A model generated the notes under the pieces. It was not told the origin of the DNA. It saw nothing but the letters and a program-made list of their open reading frames with translations, and ran no database searches. From assembly GCA_963797005.1 (NCBI GenBank), contig CAWCOF010000010.1, forward strand, positions 77,679 through 141,678: a DNA stretch of 64,000 nt. Direction: 5' to 3'. Position 1 is the first letter of the stretch. Every line of letters starts with the position of its first letter. Positions 1-6,782 of the stretch are shown piece by piece. This stretch comes from AWTP1-13 sp963797005. Its GTDB lineage: Bacteria; Pseudomonadota; Alphaproteobacteria; Rhizobiales; Hyphomicrobiaceae. The position numbers were made by a program, and so were the translations under genes.

Positions 1-1
1 G

Positions 2-283
2 ATCGCCCATGCCGCCCGGACGCGCCGGCTGGGCGCGGGCACCATCGTCGGCTCGGGCACCGTCTCCAACCGGCTCGCCGGCGGCCCGGGCAAGCCGGTG
101 GAGCAGGGCGGGGTGGGCTACACCTGCCTTGCCGAGCTGCGCACCGTGGAGACCATCCTGGAGGGTGAGCCGAGGACGCCGTTCCTGAAATTCGGCGACC
201 GTGTGCGGATCGAGATGCTGGACGCGAGCGGCCGCTCGATCTTCGGCGCCATCGACCAGGAGGTGGTGCGGTATACGAGGTGA
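2..283 (+). CDS. Fumarylacetoacetate hydrolase (FAH) family protein, C-terminal part only
   Basis: The reading frame is open from the left edge of the window, so the N-terminus and start lie outside it. The visible 93 residues contain the FAH-fold end: IVGSGTVSN near the beginning, then GYTCLAELRTVETI and a closing beta segment ending FGAIDQEVVRYTR. FAH-family enzymes cleave or hydrate 2,4-dioxo acids using a divalent metal, and the metal-binding residues would be in the missing part. The exact substrate cannot be told. The last 40 bases of the gene are repeated perfectly at 1151-1190, on the far side of the toxin-antitoxin pair that follows. Confidence 0.75.
   Translation: MAHAARTRRLGAGTIVGSGTVSNRLAGGPGKPVEQGGVGYTCLAELRTVETILEGEPRTPFLKFGDRVRIEMLDASGRSIFGAIDQEVVRYTR
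242..281. repeat. 40-bp direct repeat, copy 1 (3' end of the FAH-family gene)
   Basis: Bases 242-281 are identical to 1151-1190. Weaker similarity with a few substitutions and one indel extends left to about 211 (copy 2: about 1119). The two copies bracket the toxin-antitoxin genes. Duplicated gene 3' ends flanking cargo are typical of site-specific integration, but no integrase gene is visible here. Confidence 0.85.
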
Positions 284-302
284 TGGCCGAATGGAGGCGT
301 GC

Positions 303-346
303 ATTCCTTTCGTGGAATAGTTCTTGATTTATTCCTTCCATGGAAT
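303..346. promoter_or_regulatory. Two copies of an ATTCC-N6-GGAAT palindrome, likely toxin-antitoxin operator
   Basis: ATTCC-N6-GGAAT occurs at 303-318 and again at 331-346, so equivalent positions are 28 bp apart. Both lie just upstream of the toxin start at 356. The antitoxin is a helix-turn-helix protein, and such antitoxins usually repress their own operon through paired palindromes. The second copy lies between a possible -35 (TTGATT, 324-329) and a possible -10 (TATATC, 346-351). That promoter would start transcription almost at the toxin start codon, so either it makes a leaderless message or the real promoter is elsewhere. Confidence 0.6.
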
Positions 347-355
347 ATATCGGCG

Positions 356-718
356 ATGAGCTGGGAGATCGAGTATACCGACGAGTTCGGGGAATGGTGG
401 AGCGAGCTGAGCGCGGCCGGGCAAGAGGATATCAGCGCCATCGCCGAGATTTTGGAGGAACGCGGTCCCGATCTGCCGTTCCCGTATTCGTCCGGCGTCG
501 AGGGCTCGAAACATGCGCACATGCGGGAGCTGCGCGTGCAAAGCAGCGGCAAGCCGTTGCGCATCTTCTATGCCTTCGACCCGCGGCGCACGGCGATCCT
601 GCTGATCGGCGGCGACAAGACGGGGAACAAGCGGTTCTACAAGAAGATGATCCCCGTCGCCGACCGGCTGTACGATGAGCATATCGAGGTGTTGAGAAAG
701 GAGGGGCTGATCCCATGA
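356..718 (+). CDS. Type II toxin, RelE/ParE superfamily, HigB (phage Gp49-like) type
   Basis: A 120-residue protein of the size and pattern of HigB/Gp49-like toxins, which cut mRNA on the ribosome. Family features are the N-terminal MSWEIEYTDEF strand, the segment SKHAHMRELRVQ, and the basic C-terminal core with LRIFYAFDPRR and KTGNKRFYKKMI. The ATG at 356 is preferred over an upstream GTG at 299, because the family starts at this strand and the upstream codons overlap the operator palindromes. Its stop overlaps the antitoxin start by four bases (ATGA at 715), so the two genes are translationally coupled. Toxin-first order is typical of higBA. Confidence 0.85.
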   Translation: MSWEIEYTDEFGEWWSELSAAGQEDISAIAEILEERGPDLPFPYSSGVEGSKHAHMRELRVQSSGKPLRIFYAFDPRRTAILLIGGDKTGNKRFYKKMIPVADRLYDEHIEVLRKEGLIP

Positions 719-1083
719 CCGGGCATCGTCCGTTCACCGAGCTGACGAAGAAGCTCTCGGCCAGACGCAGGGCGCGCGTGGCCGAGCGTGTCGCCGAGCT
801 CAAGGCGGAGATGGCGCTGGCCGAGCTGCGGCAGGCTCGCGAGCACTCACAAGAAGAGCTCGCGCGGGTGCTGAAGGTGAACCAGCCGGCGGTTGCCAAG
901 CTCGAGAAGCGGACGGATATGTATGTGAGCAACCTGCGGCGCTATGTGGAGGCGCTCGGCGGCAAGCTGGAGATCGTGGCGAGGTTTCCCGAGGCGGCCG
1001 TGACGATCACAAACTTCGCCGAGATCGATGAGGGGCGGGCTCGCGTTGTGGGCAAAGCGAGGCGGCGGGCTGTAGCCAGGTGA
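715..1083 (+). CDS. XRE-family antitoxin (HigA-like)
   Basis: A 122-residue partner of the preceding toxin. Residues about 35-70 form a Cro/C1-type helix-turn-helix: LAELRQAREHSQEELARVL followed by NQPAVAKLEKR, where the recognition helix contacts DNA. Residues about 71-90 (YVSNLRRYVEALGGKLEIVA) match the conserved end of this antitoxin family. It should neutralise the toxin by direct binding and repress the operon, probably through the palindromes at 303-346. The start codon overlaps the toxin stop (ATGA). The gene ends just before the second copy of the 40-bp direct repeat. Confidence 0.88.
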   Translation: MTGHRPFTELTKKLSARRRARVAERVAELKAEMALAELRQAREHSQEELARVLKVNQPAVAKLEKRTDMYVSNLRRYVEALGGKLEIVARFPEAAVTITNFAEIDEGRARVVGKARRRAVAR

Positions 1084-1150
1084 AGCTTCCGCTCCACCCA
1101 TCGCGCCGCAAAGCGCATCGAGATGTCGGAACGCAGCGGGCCGCTCCATT

Positions 1151-1190
1151 TTCGGCGCCATCGACCAGGAGGTGGTGCGGTATACGAGGT
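1151..1190. repeat. 40-bp direct repeat, copy 2
   Basis: A perfect duplicate of 242-281, the end of the FAH-family gene. Here it is non-coding, sitting between the antitoxin and the metallo-hydrolase gene. Degenerate similarity extends left to about 1119. It could be the displaced original end of the FAH gene, left behind when the toxin-antitoxin segment arrived. Confidence 0.85.
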
Positions 1191-1197
1191 AGCGTCT

Positions 1198-1313
1198 GTC
1201 ATCCCGGCCAATGCGCGTCAGCGCGAGAGCCGGGACCCAGGGCAAAGAGACTGCGCGCGTGCCATACTGCCCTGGGTCCCGGATATTTCGCTCACGCGAA
1301 ATTCCGGGATGAC
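1198..1313. repeat. Intergenic palindromic repeat, GTCATCCCGG family
   Basis: A 116-bp composite palindrome. The outer arms are GTCATCCCGG and CCGGGATGAC; the inner arms are CCGGGACCCAGGG and CCCTGGGTCCCGG. A small hairpin (ATTTCGC...GCGAAAT) lies in the right half. The same family occurs as a half element at 4033-4076 and in reverse orientation at 49812-49923, with looser relatives at 22681, 42592 and 55782. Such repeats are common between genes in Hyphomicrobiales. Confidence 0.85.
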
Positions 1314-1335
1314 ACGCATGCAAGGGAGACGCCAC

Positions 1336-2286
1336 ATGGCCCAGAACTTTGCCTCGACCGGCGACACGGCGGAAAAGAAGATCACGTTCAGCGAGATCGG
1401 CCGCGATCTCTATGCCTTCACGGCGGAGGGCGACCCGAATAGCGGCATCATCATCGGCGACGACGGGGTGATCGTGGTCGACGCGCAGGCGACGCCGGTG
1501 ATGGCGGGCCTCGTCATCGAGCGGGTGCGCAAGGTCACCGACAAGCCGATCAAGTACGTGGTGCTGTCGCACTACCATGCCGTGCGCGTGCTCGGCGCCT
1601 CGGCCTATCACGCGCAGGAGATCCTGGCGTCGGAGACCTGCCGGTCGATGATCGCCGAGCGCGGCCAGGAGGACTGGGATTCGGAGTTCGGGCGCTTCCC
1701 GCGGCTGTTCCGCGCCGCCGAGACCATCCCGGGGCTGACCTGGCCGACCGTCACCTTCAAGCAGAAGATGACGCTCTATCTGGGCAAGCGGCGCGTGGAG
1801 CTGAGGCACATCGGCCGGGCGCATACGGCGGGCGACATCGTCGCCTGGGTGCCCGACGCCAACGTCGTCTTCTCCGGCGACATCGTCGAGTACAAGTCCG
1901 CCTGCTACTGCGGGGACGCGCACTTCACCGACTGGCCGGGCACGCTCGCCCGCCTCGGCCGGGTCAAGGCCGACGCGCTGGTGCCCGGCCGCGGCGATGC
2001 GCTGGTCGGCGCCGACACGGTGGCGGAAGGCATCGCGCTGACCCGCGATTTCCTCAAGGACAGCTACGAGCCGGTGAAGCGCGGGGTGGCCCGCGGCGCG
2101 CCCTTGAAGGAATGCTTCGACGAGGCGACGGCGGCGATGCGGGGAAAGTACGGCGCGTGGCCCATCTTCGAGCACTGCCAGCCCTTCAACATCGCCCGCG
2201 CCTACGACGAGGCCCAGGGCATCGACACGCCGCGCATCTGGACGGCCGAGCGCGACCGCGCCATGTGGGCCGCGCTGCAGGGGTAG
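1336..2286 (+). CDS. Metallo-beta-lactamase-fold hydrolase with a degenerate second metal site
   Basis: A 316-residue MBL-fold protein; ATG 1336 follows a good ribosome-binding site (AAGGGAGAC). The usual HxHxDH motif reads HYHAVR at residues 79-84, so the first two histidines remain but the Asp-His pair is Val-Arg. His163 (GRAHTAGD) and Asp182 (FSGDIVE) are kept, whereas the last metal histidine of PGHG is Arg219 (PGRG). The three site-1 histidines survive and most site-2 ligands are gone, suggesting a single-metal enzyme or a non-hydrolytic role. There is no signal peptide, so it should be cytoplasmic. The substrate cannot be inferred; glyoxalase-II-like or quinoprotein-relay roles are possible but unsupported. 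Confidence 0.8.
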   Translation: MAQNFASTGDTAEKKITFSEIGRDLYAFTAEGDPNSGIIIGDDGVIVVDAQATPVMAGLVIERVRKVTDKPIKYVVLSHYHAVRVLGASAYHAQEILASETCRSMIAERGQEDWDSEFGRFPRLFRAAETIPGLTWPTVTFKQKMTLYLGKRRVELRHIGRAHTAGDIVAWVPDANVVFSGDIVEYKSACYCGDAHFTDWPGTLARLGRVKADALVPGRGDALVGADTVAEGIALTRDFLKDSYEPVKRGVARGAPLKECFDEATAAMRGKYGAWPIFEHCQPFNIARAYDEAQGIDTPRIWTAERDRAMWAALQG

Positions 2287-2327
2287 CCGCCGACAACGGC
2301 CCTGTGCAGCGCGCGCGTCTTGGTACC

Positions 2328-2387
2328 GTTCGTCTGAATGTCGTCCTGATCGGCAATCGCGTATGGTGAGACGACAACGCGTGCCAT
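2328..2387 (-). pseudogene. Remnant of a ParE-family toxin (N-terminal ~20 codons)
   Basis: Three bases downstream of the ParD-like antitoxin, in the normal parD-parE order, an ATG opens MARVVVSPYAIADQDDIQTN. This matches the first strand and helix of ParE toxins. After about 20 codons the similarity stops, and the frame continues only as the antisense of the metallo-hydrolase gene end. The toxin has therefore lost roughly 80% of its length, and no ParE core residues remain. Confidence 0.6.
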
Positions 2388-2390
2388 GGC

Positions 2391-2642
2391 TCAGGTGCGC
2401 AGGCGCGAGATCGTATCGTCCCAATGCTTCAAGGCTTCATCGAGCGAGACGCCTTCGCCCCGCGCAATGGCTGCGCGCGAGGCCTCGACCAGCGGCTTCG
2501 CCCAGGCCAGGTCAGGCGCGGAGTCGCGTGCCTTGAGCTCGGCAATGGCCACGCTCAGGGCCACTTCGAGCGAGGGAAAACGGCCGGCGGCAACCTGCTT
2601 GGCAAGCCAGGCGTGATCGGCCGGGGTGAGTGTGATGGTCAT
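2391..2642 (-). CDS. ParD-like antitoxin (ribbon-helix-helix), now without a complete toxin
   Basis: An 83-residue protein. The first ~45 residues have the ParD pattern: strand MTITLTPADHAWLA, then GRFPSLEVALSVAIAELK, the ribbon-helix-helix that dimerises and binds its own promoter. The acidic C-terminal half would normally wrap the toxin. The adjacent toxin is reduced to a remnant at 2328-2387, so this is an orphan antitoxin. It may still bind DNA, or neutralise a related toxin elsewhere. The upstream gap to the divergent transporter gene is only 71 bp, so both promoters would lie there. Confidence 0.75.
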   Translation of the reverse strand: MTITLTPADHAWLAKQVAAGRFPSLEVALSVAIAELKARDSAPDLAWAKPLVEASRAAIARGEGVSLDEALKHWDDTISRLRT

Positions 2643-2713
2643 GGGCTCATGCTAGCGAAATCGCGCACCGCTGTCTGCCTAGGTGCGCACGCCGTCTCAA
2701 CCGGAAACCCCAA

Positions 2714-4019
2714 TTGAGCCTGGCGGGACAGACCGGGCTTGCGACAGCGCTGATCGCGCGGCTGCCGTTCTTCTATGGGTGGGTGATCCTGGCCTGCGCC
2801 TGCTGCGCGGGGTTCGCGCGCCAGGGGCCGGCGGTCGCCACGCTGTCGATCTTCGTCTCCCCGATGACGAGCGACTTCGGCTGGTCGCGCACGGCGCTGT
2901 CGGGGGCGGTGTCGCTGGGCGGGATCATGGCCGCGGTGCTGTCGCCTCGTGATCGGCCCGATGCTCGACCGGCAGGGCGCGCGCGTCATGCTGTGCGCCG
3001 CGGTGCTGGTCACCGGGAGCGCCTGCATGCTGCTGTCGCTGACGCACTCGCTGATCGCCTTCTATGCCTTCTTCTGCATCGCGCGCATGAACTTCGCCGG
3101 GCCCTTCGATATCGGCATCTACGGCGCGCTCAACAGCTGGTTCGTGCAGCGGCGCGGCGTGGCCAACGCCATCGTCAACCTGGCGCAGATGGCGGGCCTC
3201 GTGGCGCTGCCGCTGATCGCGCACGTCGCCATCGCCGGGTATGGCTGGCGCACGGGCTGGCTCGCGGTGGGCGCGACCGTGCTCATCGTCGGCTTCGTAC
3301 CCACGTGGCTGTTCATGGTGCGGCGGCCGGAGGACGTGGGGCTCGTGCCGGACGGACGCCCGCTGGCGATGCCTGCCGCGGACGGCGGTTCGCAGGTTTC
3401 ACGAACCCAGTTTGTGGAGCCCTCCTTCTCGCGCAGCGAGGCGCTGCGCACGCCGGCCTTCTGGCTGCTGTCGCTCTACACCATGGCCGTCTTCCCGGTG
3501 CAGGCGGGCATCAGCCTGCACCAGGCGCCGCATCTGATCGAGAGCGGCCTGAGCCCGGCCGTGGCCGCCACCGTCGTGTCGACCTTCTCGTTCACGGCCG
3601 CCGTTACCGGGCTCGGCTTCGGCCTCGTCGCGCGGCGCATCGGCGTGCAGGTCGGACTGGCGATTGCCGGCTTCGCGCTCGGCGCCGCGGCGCTGCTGAT
3701 GATCGGCATAGCCACGGCGAGCCAAGCCTATCTCGCTGCCGCATGCTTCGGCGTCGGCATCGGCGGCGTGATCACCGTGCTGCCGCTCGCCTGGGCCGAC
3801 TACTTCGGCCGTGCCAGCTTCGGCGCCATTCGCGGCGTGGCGCTGACCATGCAGGTGACGGCGCAGGCGGCGGGGCCGCTGGTCTCAGGGTTCTTGCGCG
3901 ATCTCACCGGCAGCTACGCGGTGCCGCTGGCGTGCTTTGCCGCGCTGTCGTTCGTGAGCGTGCTGATGGCGCTGCTGGCGCGCGCGCCGGTGCCGCCCCG
4001 AGCCGCGGGCAGGCCATGA
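2714..4019 (+). pseudogene. MFS transporter, broken by a 1-base insertion
   Basis: Corrected, this is a 434-residue 12-helix major-facilitator transporter resembling the monocarboxylate / oxalate-formate antiporter branch. The first ~78 residues (FFYGWVILACACCAGFAR through SLGGIMAAVLSP) are in one frame, and the rest (IGPMLDRQGARVML to the end at 4019) is in the next. Around 2944-2952 there is one base too many in TCGCCTCGTGATCGG; removing it joins ...AAVLSP to xIGPMLDRQGAR, the conserved loop between helices 2 and 3. The best in-frame start is a weak TTG at 2714. As read, the product stops making sense after two helices. It may be a true pseudogene or an assembly error. Confidence 0.75.
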
Positions 4020-4032
4020 CCGCGCACGCCGC

Positions 4033-4076
4033 CCCTGGGTCCCGGATATTTCGCTGACGCGAAATTCCGGGATGAC
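4033..4076. repeat. Half element of the GTCATCCCGG repeat family
   Basis: A CCCTGGGTCCCGG arm, a small hairpin (ATTTCGCTGACGCGAAAT) and a closing CCGGGATGAC, nearly identical to the right half of 1198-1313. The left half is absent. It lies between the transporter end and the DUF2277 gene. Confidence 0.8.
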
Positions 4077-4088
4077 AGTCGCGAGCCC

Positions 4089-4376
4089 TCAGTAGGTGCG
4101 GCGGGTGGGGGTGCCGTAGCGCTCGGCGGCGCGGGCGCGGGCTTTGGCTGCCTCCACTTCGCGGTCGCGGGGCGGTGCGTCGGTGACGAGCGAGCCGATC
4201 AGCTCGTGGGCGGCTCGCGTTACCGTCTCCACGGCGCGGTCGAACGCTTCTTCGTTCGCCTTGGAGGGGCGGTTGTAGCCCGAGAGCTTGCGCACGAACT
4301 GCAGCGCCGAGGCGCGGATCTCCTCGTCCGTGGCGGGCGGGGCGAAATTGTGAAGGGTCTTGATGTTGCGGCACAT
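4089..4376 (-). CDS. DUF2277 domain-containing protein
   Basis: A 95-residue protein that begins MCRNIKTLHNFAPPATD and continues EEIRASALQFVRKLSGYNRPS, the signature of the DUF2277 family found across Alphaproteobacteria and Actinobacteria. The function is unknown. The conserved N-terminal Cys-Arg-Asn-Ile-Lys block and the full length suggest an intact gene. There is no signal peptide or membrane segment. It stands alone, convergent to the broken transporter and divergent from the FAD monooxygenase about 390 bp away. Confidence 0.85.
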   Translation of the reverse strand: MCRNIKTLHNFAPPATDEEIRASALQFVRKLSGYNRPSKANEEAFDRAVETVTRAAHELIGSLVTDAPPRDREVEAAKARARAAERYGTPTRRTY

Positions 4377-4529
4377 GGGGTGTCCTCAGGAGGCATTCAA
4401 TTTCACGCGACGGTCGCATACGATGCGGGCCGGGTACAAGCTATCGGCGCGAAGCCAAGCCCCGCGCCGCCTGCGCTGGCGTTGCCCGGCCAAGAGCCGG
4501 CCAGGCGGGCCGAGGGCCATCGCGCGATC

Positions 4530-4605
4530 CCCCTCTCCCCGCAGCCCTCGGATGCACAATGGATGGCGCATCGCCAGAGCATGGCCGAGGGCAGCGGGGA
4601 GAGGG
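4530..4605. repeat. CTCTCCCC-type inverted repeat
   Basis: CCCTCTCCCCGCAGCCCTCGG pairs with CCGAGGGCAGCGGGGAGAGGG across a loop of about 30 bases. It is related to the larger composite elements at 46751, 58414 and 60113. Confidence 0.7.
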
Positions 4606-4688
4606 AGTTCGCGCCGGCCTGAAATGGTCAGAGCCAACCCCATTGGCTGACGGAGAATTGCGGAATGAGCTTGCAAGAGGACCTGGCA

Positions 4689-4713
4689 TGATCGAAGCCA
4701 AGTGCTTCGATCA
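4689..4713. repeat. Perfect inverted repeat upstream of the FAD monooxygenase
   Basis: TGATCGAAGC, a 5-base loop CAAGT, then GCTTCGATCA. It lies 57 bp before the chosen start at 4770. No T-run follows, so it does not look like a terminator. It could be an operator or a small mobile palindrome. Confidence 0.5.
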
Positions 4714-4769
4714 GAAACGATCTTGCTCTAGTATGAGTGTGCCCTCCCGAGCCACTCCGACGCCAGTAC

Positions 4770-6443
4770 ATGACCGACGTACGTCAGATCTCGTTTCCGT
4801 TTCGGCGCTCGGCCGACCAGGATCGGGCTGCGCCTGCGCATCATCCGATCGTCATCGTCGGTGCGGGGCCGGTGGGGCTGGTGGCGGCGCTGGATCTTGC
4901 GAGCAAGGGGCACGCGAGCGTCGTCATCGATAGAAGAGCGAGCCTCTCGGACGGCTCGCGCGCCATCTGCTGGGCCAAGCGGTCGCTGGAGATCATGGAC
5001 CGGCTCGGGCGCGATCTCGGACGCGAGCTCGGCAACGATCTGGGCCACGATCTGGGCCAGGACCTGGGGCAGGCGCTGGTCGACCAGGGCGTGACCTGGA
5101 AAACGGGCAAGGTGTTCTTCGACACCCGCGAGATCTACGGCTTCGACCTGCTGCCCGAGACGGGGCACCGGCGGCCCGCCTTCATCAACCTGCAGCAGTA
5201 CTATTTCGAGCACGCCTGCATCGAGGCGGCGGCGAGGACGGGCCTCATCGATCTGCGCTGGCAGGAGGAGGTGCAGGGCCTGGAGGAGACCGGCGACGGC
5301 CGGCTCATCACCATCGCCACGCCGGACGGCCCCTACCGGATCACGGCCGACTGGGTGATCGCCGCCGACGGCGCGCGCTCGAGCATGCGGCGGCTGATGG
5401 GGCTCGGCTTCGAGGGCCGCGTGTTCGACGACCAGTTCCTGATCTGCGACATCAAGATGAAGATGGAGCGGCCGATCGAGCGCTGGTTCTGGTTCGACCC
5501 GCCCTTCAACCGCGGCCGCTCGGCGCTGCTGCACCGGCAGGCCGACGACGTGTGGCGGCTCGACTTCCAGGTGGGCGCGGAGGCCGACCGCGACGAGGAG
5601 GTGAAGCCGGAGAACGTGGCGCGGCGCGTGCGTGCCATGCTGGGCGAGGGGCTGGACTTCACCTTCGAGTGGATCAGCCTCTACCGCTTCCAGTCGCGGC
5701 GGCTCGCGCGCTTCCGCCACGGGCGCGTGCTGTTTGCCGGCGATGCCGCGCACCAGATGTCGCCCTTCGGCGCGCGCGGCGGCAACAGCGGCATTCAGGA
5801 TGCCGATAATCTCGTCTGGAAGCTCGACCTGGTGCTCGAGGGGGAGGCGCCCGAGCGGCTGCTCGACAGCTACGATGCCGAGCGGCGTGCGGCGGCGGAC
5901 GAGAACCTCCTCAACACCACGCGCTCGACCGATTTCATCGCGCCCAAGAGTGCGATCAGCCGCGCCTTCCGCGACGGCGCCCTGGCGCTCGCCGCGACCG
6001 AGCCGTTCGCGCGGCGGTTGGTCAACTCGGGGCGGCTGTCGGTGGCCGCCTGCTACGACGGCTCGGCGCTGAACGGCCCGGATGAGTTCGCCGAGGGGGA
6101 GGCGCCGGCGGTGCGGCCGGGGGCTGCCGCGCTCGATGCGCCCCTCGGCGGCGGCTGGCTGACGGAGTCGCTTGGTGGGGGCTTTGTGGGCCTCTTGTTG
6201 GGCGATGACGGAGGCATGTGGGCACGATGTGGACGCGTGATGGCAGGGCTGTCGCCGCGCCTGCGCGTGGTTAACCAAACCGTTGATGTTTCACGTGAAA
6301 CACTTCTTTCCCGCTATGGCGCGCTGCACCAGCCGGCTCTCTACCTGGTCCGCCCCGACCAGCACATCGCCGCGCGCTGGCGGGAGGTCTCGCCCGAGCA
6401 GGTCGGGGCCGCGCTCGACCGCGCCACGGGGAAGTTATTGTAG
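4770..6443 (+). CDS. FAD-dependent aromatic-ring monooxygenase (MhpA/PheA-like hydroxylase)
   Basis: A 557-residue class A flavoprotein monooxygenase, expected to add a hydroxyl group to an aromatic substrate using NAD(P)H and oxygen. The FAD motifs are in order: VIVGAGPVGL near residue 31, VIAADGARSSMRR in the middle, and LFAGDAAHQMSPFGARGG for the ribityl contact. ATG 4770 is preferred over a GTG at 4737 because family members begin shortly before an FPFxRSADQ segment like the one here. Residues 82-101 are five tandem [D/E]LGx units that look like a local expansion. Codons near 506-511 contain a perfect parS site. The stop codon is the first three bases of a repeat at 6441. A DUF2783 protein follows, its usual companion. 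Confidence 0.85.
   Translation: MTDVRQISFPFRRSADQDRAAPAHHPIVIVGAGPVGLVAALDLASKGHASVVIDRRASLSDGSRAICWAKRSLEIMDRLGRDLGRELGNDLGHDLGQDLGQALVDQGVTWKTGKVFFDTREIYGFDLLPETGHRRPAFINLQQYYFEHACIEAAARTGLIDLRWQEEVQGLEETGDGRLITIATPDGPYRITADWVIAADGARSSMRRLMGLGFEGRVFDDQFLICDIKMKMERPIERWFWFDPPFNRGRSALLHRQADDVWRLDFQVGAEADRDEEVKPENVARRVRAMLGEGLDFTFEWISLYRFQSRRLARFRHGRVLFAGDAAHQMSPFGARGGNSGIQDADNLVWKLDLVLEGEAPERLLDSYDAERRAAADENLLNTTRSTDFIAPKSAISRAFRDGALALAATEPFARRLVNSGRLSVAACYDGSALNGPDEFAEGEAPAVRPGAAALDAPLGGGWLTESLGGGFVGLLLGDDGGMWARCGRVMAGLSPRLRVVNQTVDVSRETLLSRYGALHQPALYLVRPDQHIAARWREVSPEQVGAALDRATGKLL
5013..5072 (+). repeat. 12-bp tandem repeat inside the monooxygenase gene
   Basis: Five in-frame 12-base units starting at 5013, 5025, 5037, 5049 and 5061 encode DLGR, ELGN, DLGH, DLGQ and DLGQ. 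Units three and four are nearly identical (GATCTGGGCCAC / GATCTGGGCCAG). This suggests slippage-driven expansion of a surface segment. Confidence 0.8.
6287..6302. promoter_or_regulatory. parS: parS site (ParB binding), perfect 16-bp palindrome
   Basis: TGTTTCACGTGAAACA matches the widely conserved bacterial chromosomal parS consensus at all 16 positions. ParB nucleates here and spreads, loading SMC and driving origin segregation with ParA. It lies inside the FAD monooxygenase coding sequence, where it encodes part of VDVSRET. I saw no second copy in the window. Chromosomal parS sites usually lie in the origin-proximal region. Confidence 0.88.
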
Positions 6444-6526
6444 GTTGGGTCGAGCGTCAGCGATGACCCAACGGAAGGATACGCCAGCACAGGTGTTGGG
6501 TCTGCGCTTCGCTTGACCCAACCTAC
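6441..6526. repeat. TAGGTTGGGTC palindromic repeat element
   Basis: TAGGTTGGGTC at 6441-6451 pairs with GACCCAACCTA at 6515-6525. Two further inward copies (GACCCAAC, GTTGGGTC) make each half a hairpin. The element directly abuts the monooxygenase gene and its first three bases are that gene's TAG stop codon. Confidence 0.85.
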
Positions 6527-6540
6527 GCGGGAAGCCGCCG

Positions 6541-6738
6541 ATGCCCCTGAACCGCGAGCCCAACGTCAAGGACCCGGACCGCCTCTATGCGGCGATCATC
6601 GATGCGCACGAGGGCCTGAGCGACGCCGAGAGCTTGGCGCTGAATGCGCGCCTGGTGCTGCTACTCGCCAACCATATCGGCGACGAGGCGGTGCTGCGCG
6701 AGGCGCTCGAGGCGGCGCGCACTTCGCTCGGCAAGTAG
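6541..6738 (+). CDS. DUF2783 domain-containing small protein
   Basis: A 65-residue protein matching DUF2783, with NVKDPDRLYAAIIDAHEGLS followed by AESLALNARLVLLLANHIGD. The family is typically encoded beside flavin monooxygenases of the kind found upstream, so a subunit or accessory role is likely but unproven. Only the repeat at 6441-6526 separates the two genes, and they probably form one transcript. It is predicted to be helical and cytoplasmic, with no cysteines. Confidence 0.85.
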   Translation: MPLNREPNVKDPDRLYAAIIDAHEGLSDAESLALNARLVLLLANHIGDEAVLREALEAARTSLGK

Positions 6739-6782
6739 GGCGCGAAACGCGCCGTCGCACTCAGGCCAGTTTCAGGCCAGTT

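Larger units (their letters stand above)
4377..4769. other. Gene-free stretch (393 bp)
   Basis: No credible gene. It holds a CCCTCTCCCCGC / GCGGGGAGAGGG inverted repeat at 4530-4605 and a perfect 10-bp palindrome at 4689-4713. The divergent promoters of the DUF2277 gene and the FAD monooxygenase must lie here. Confidence 0.6.

Noticed and set aside
4728..6278. 516-codon minus-strand frame opposite the FAD monooxygenase
   Set aside because: Antisense of a conserved flavoprotein; no recognised domain.
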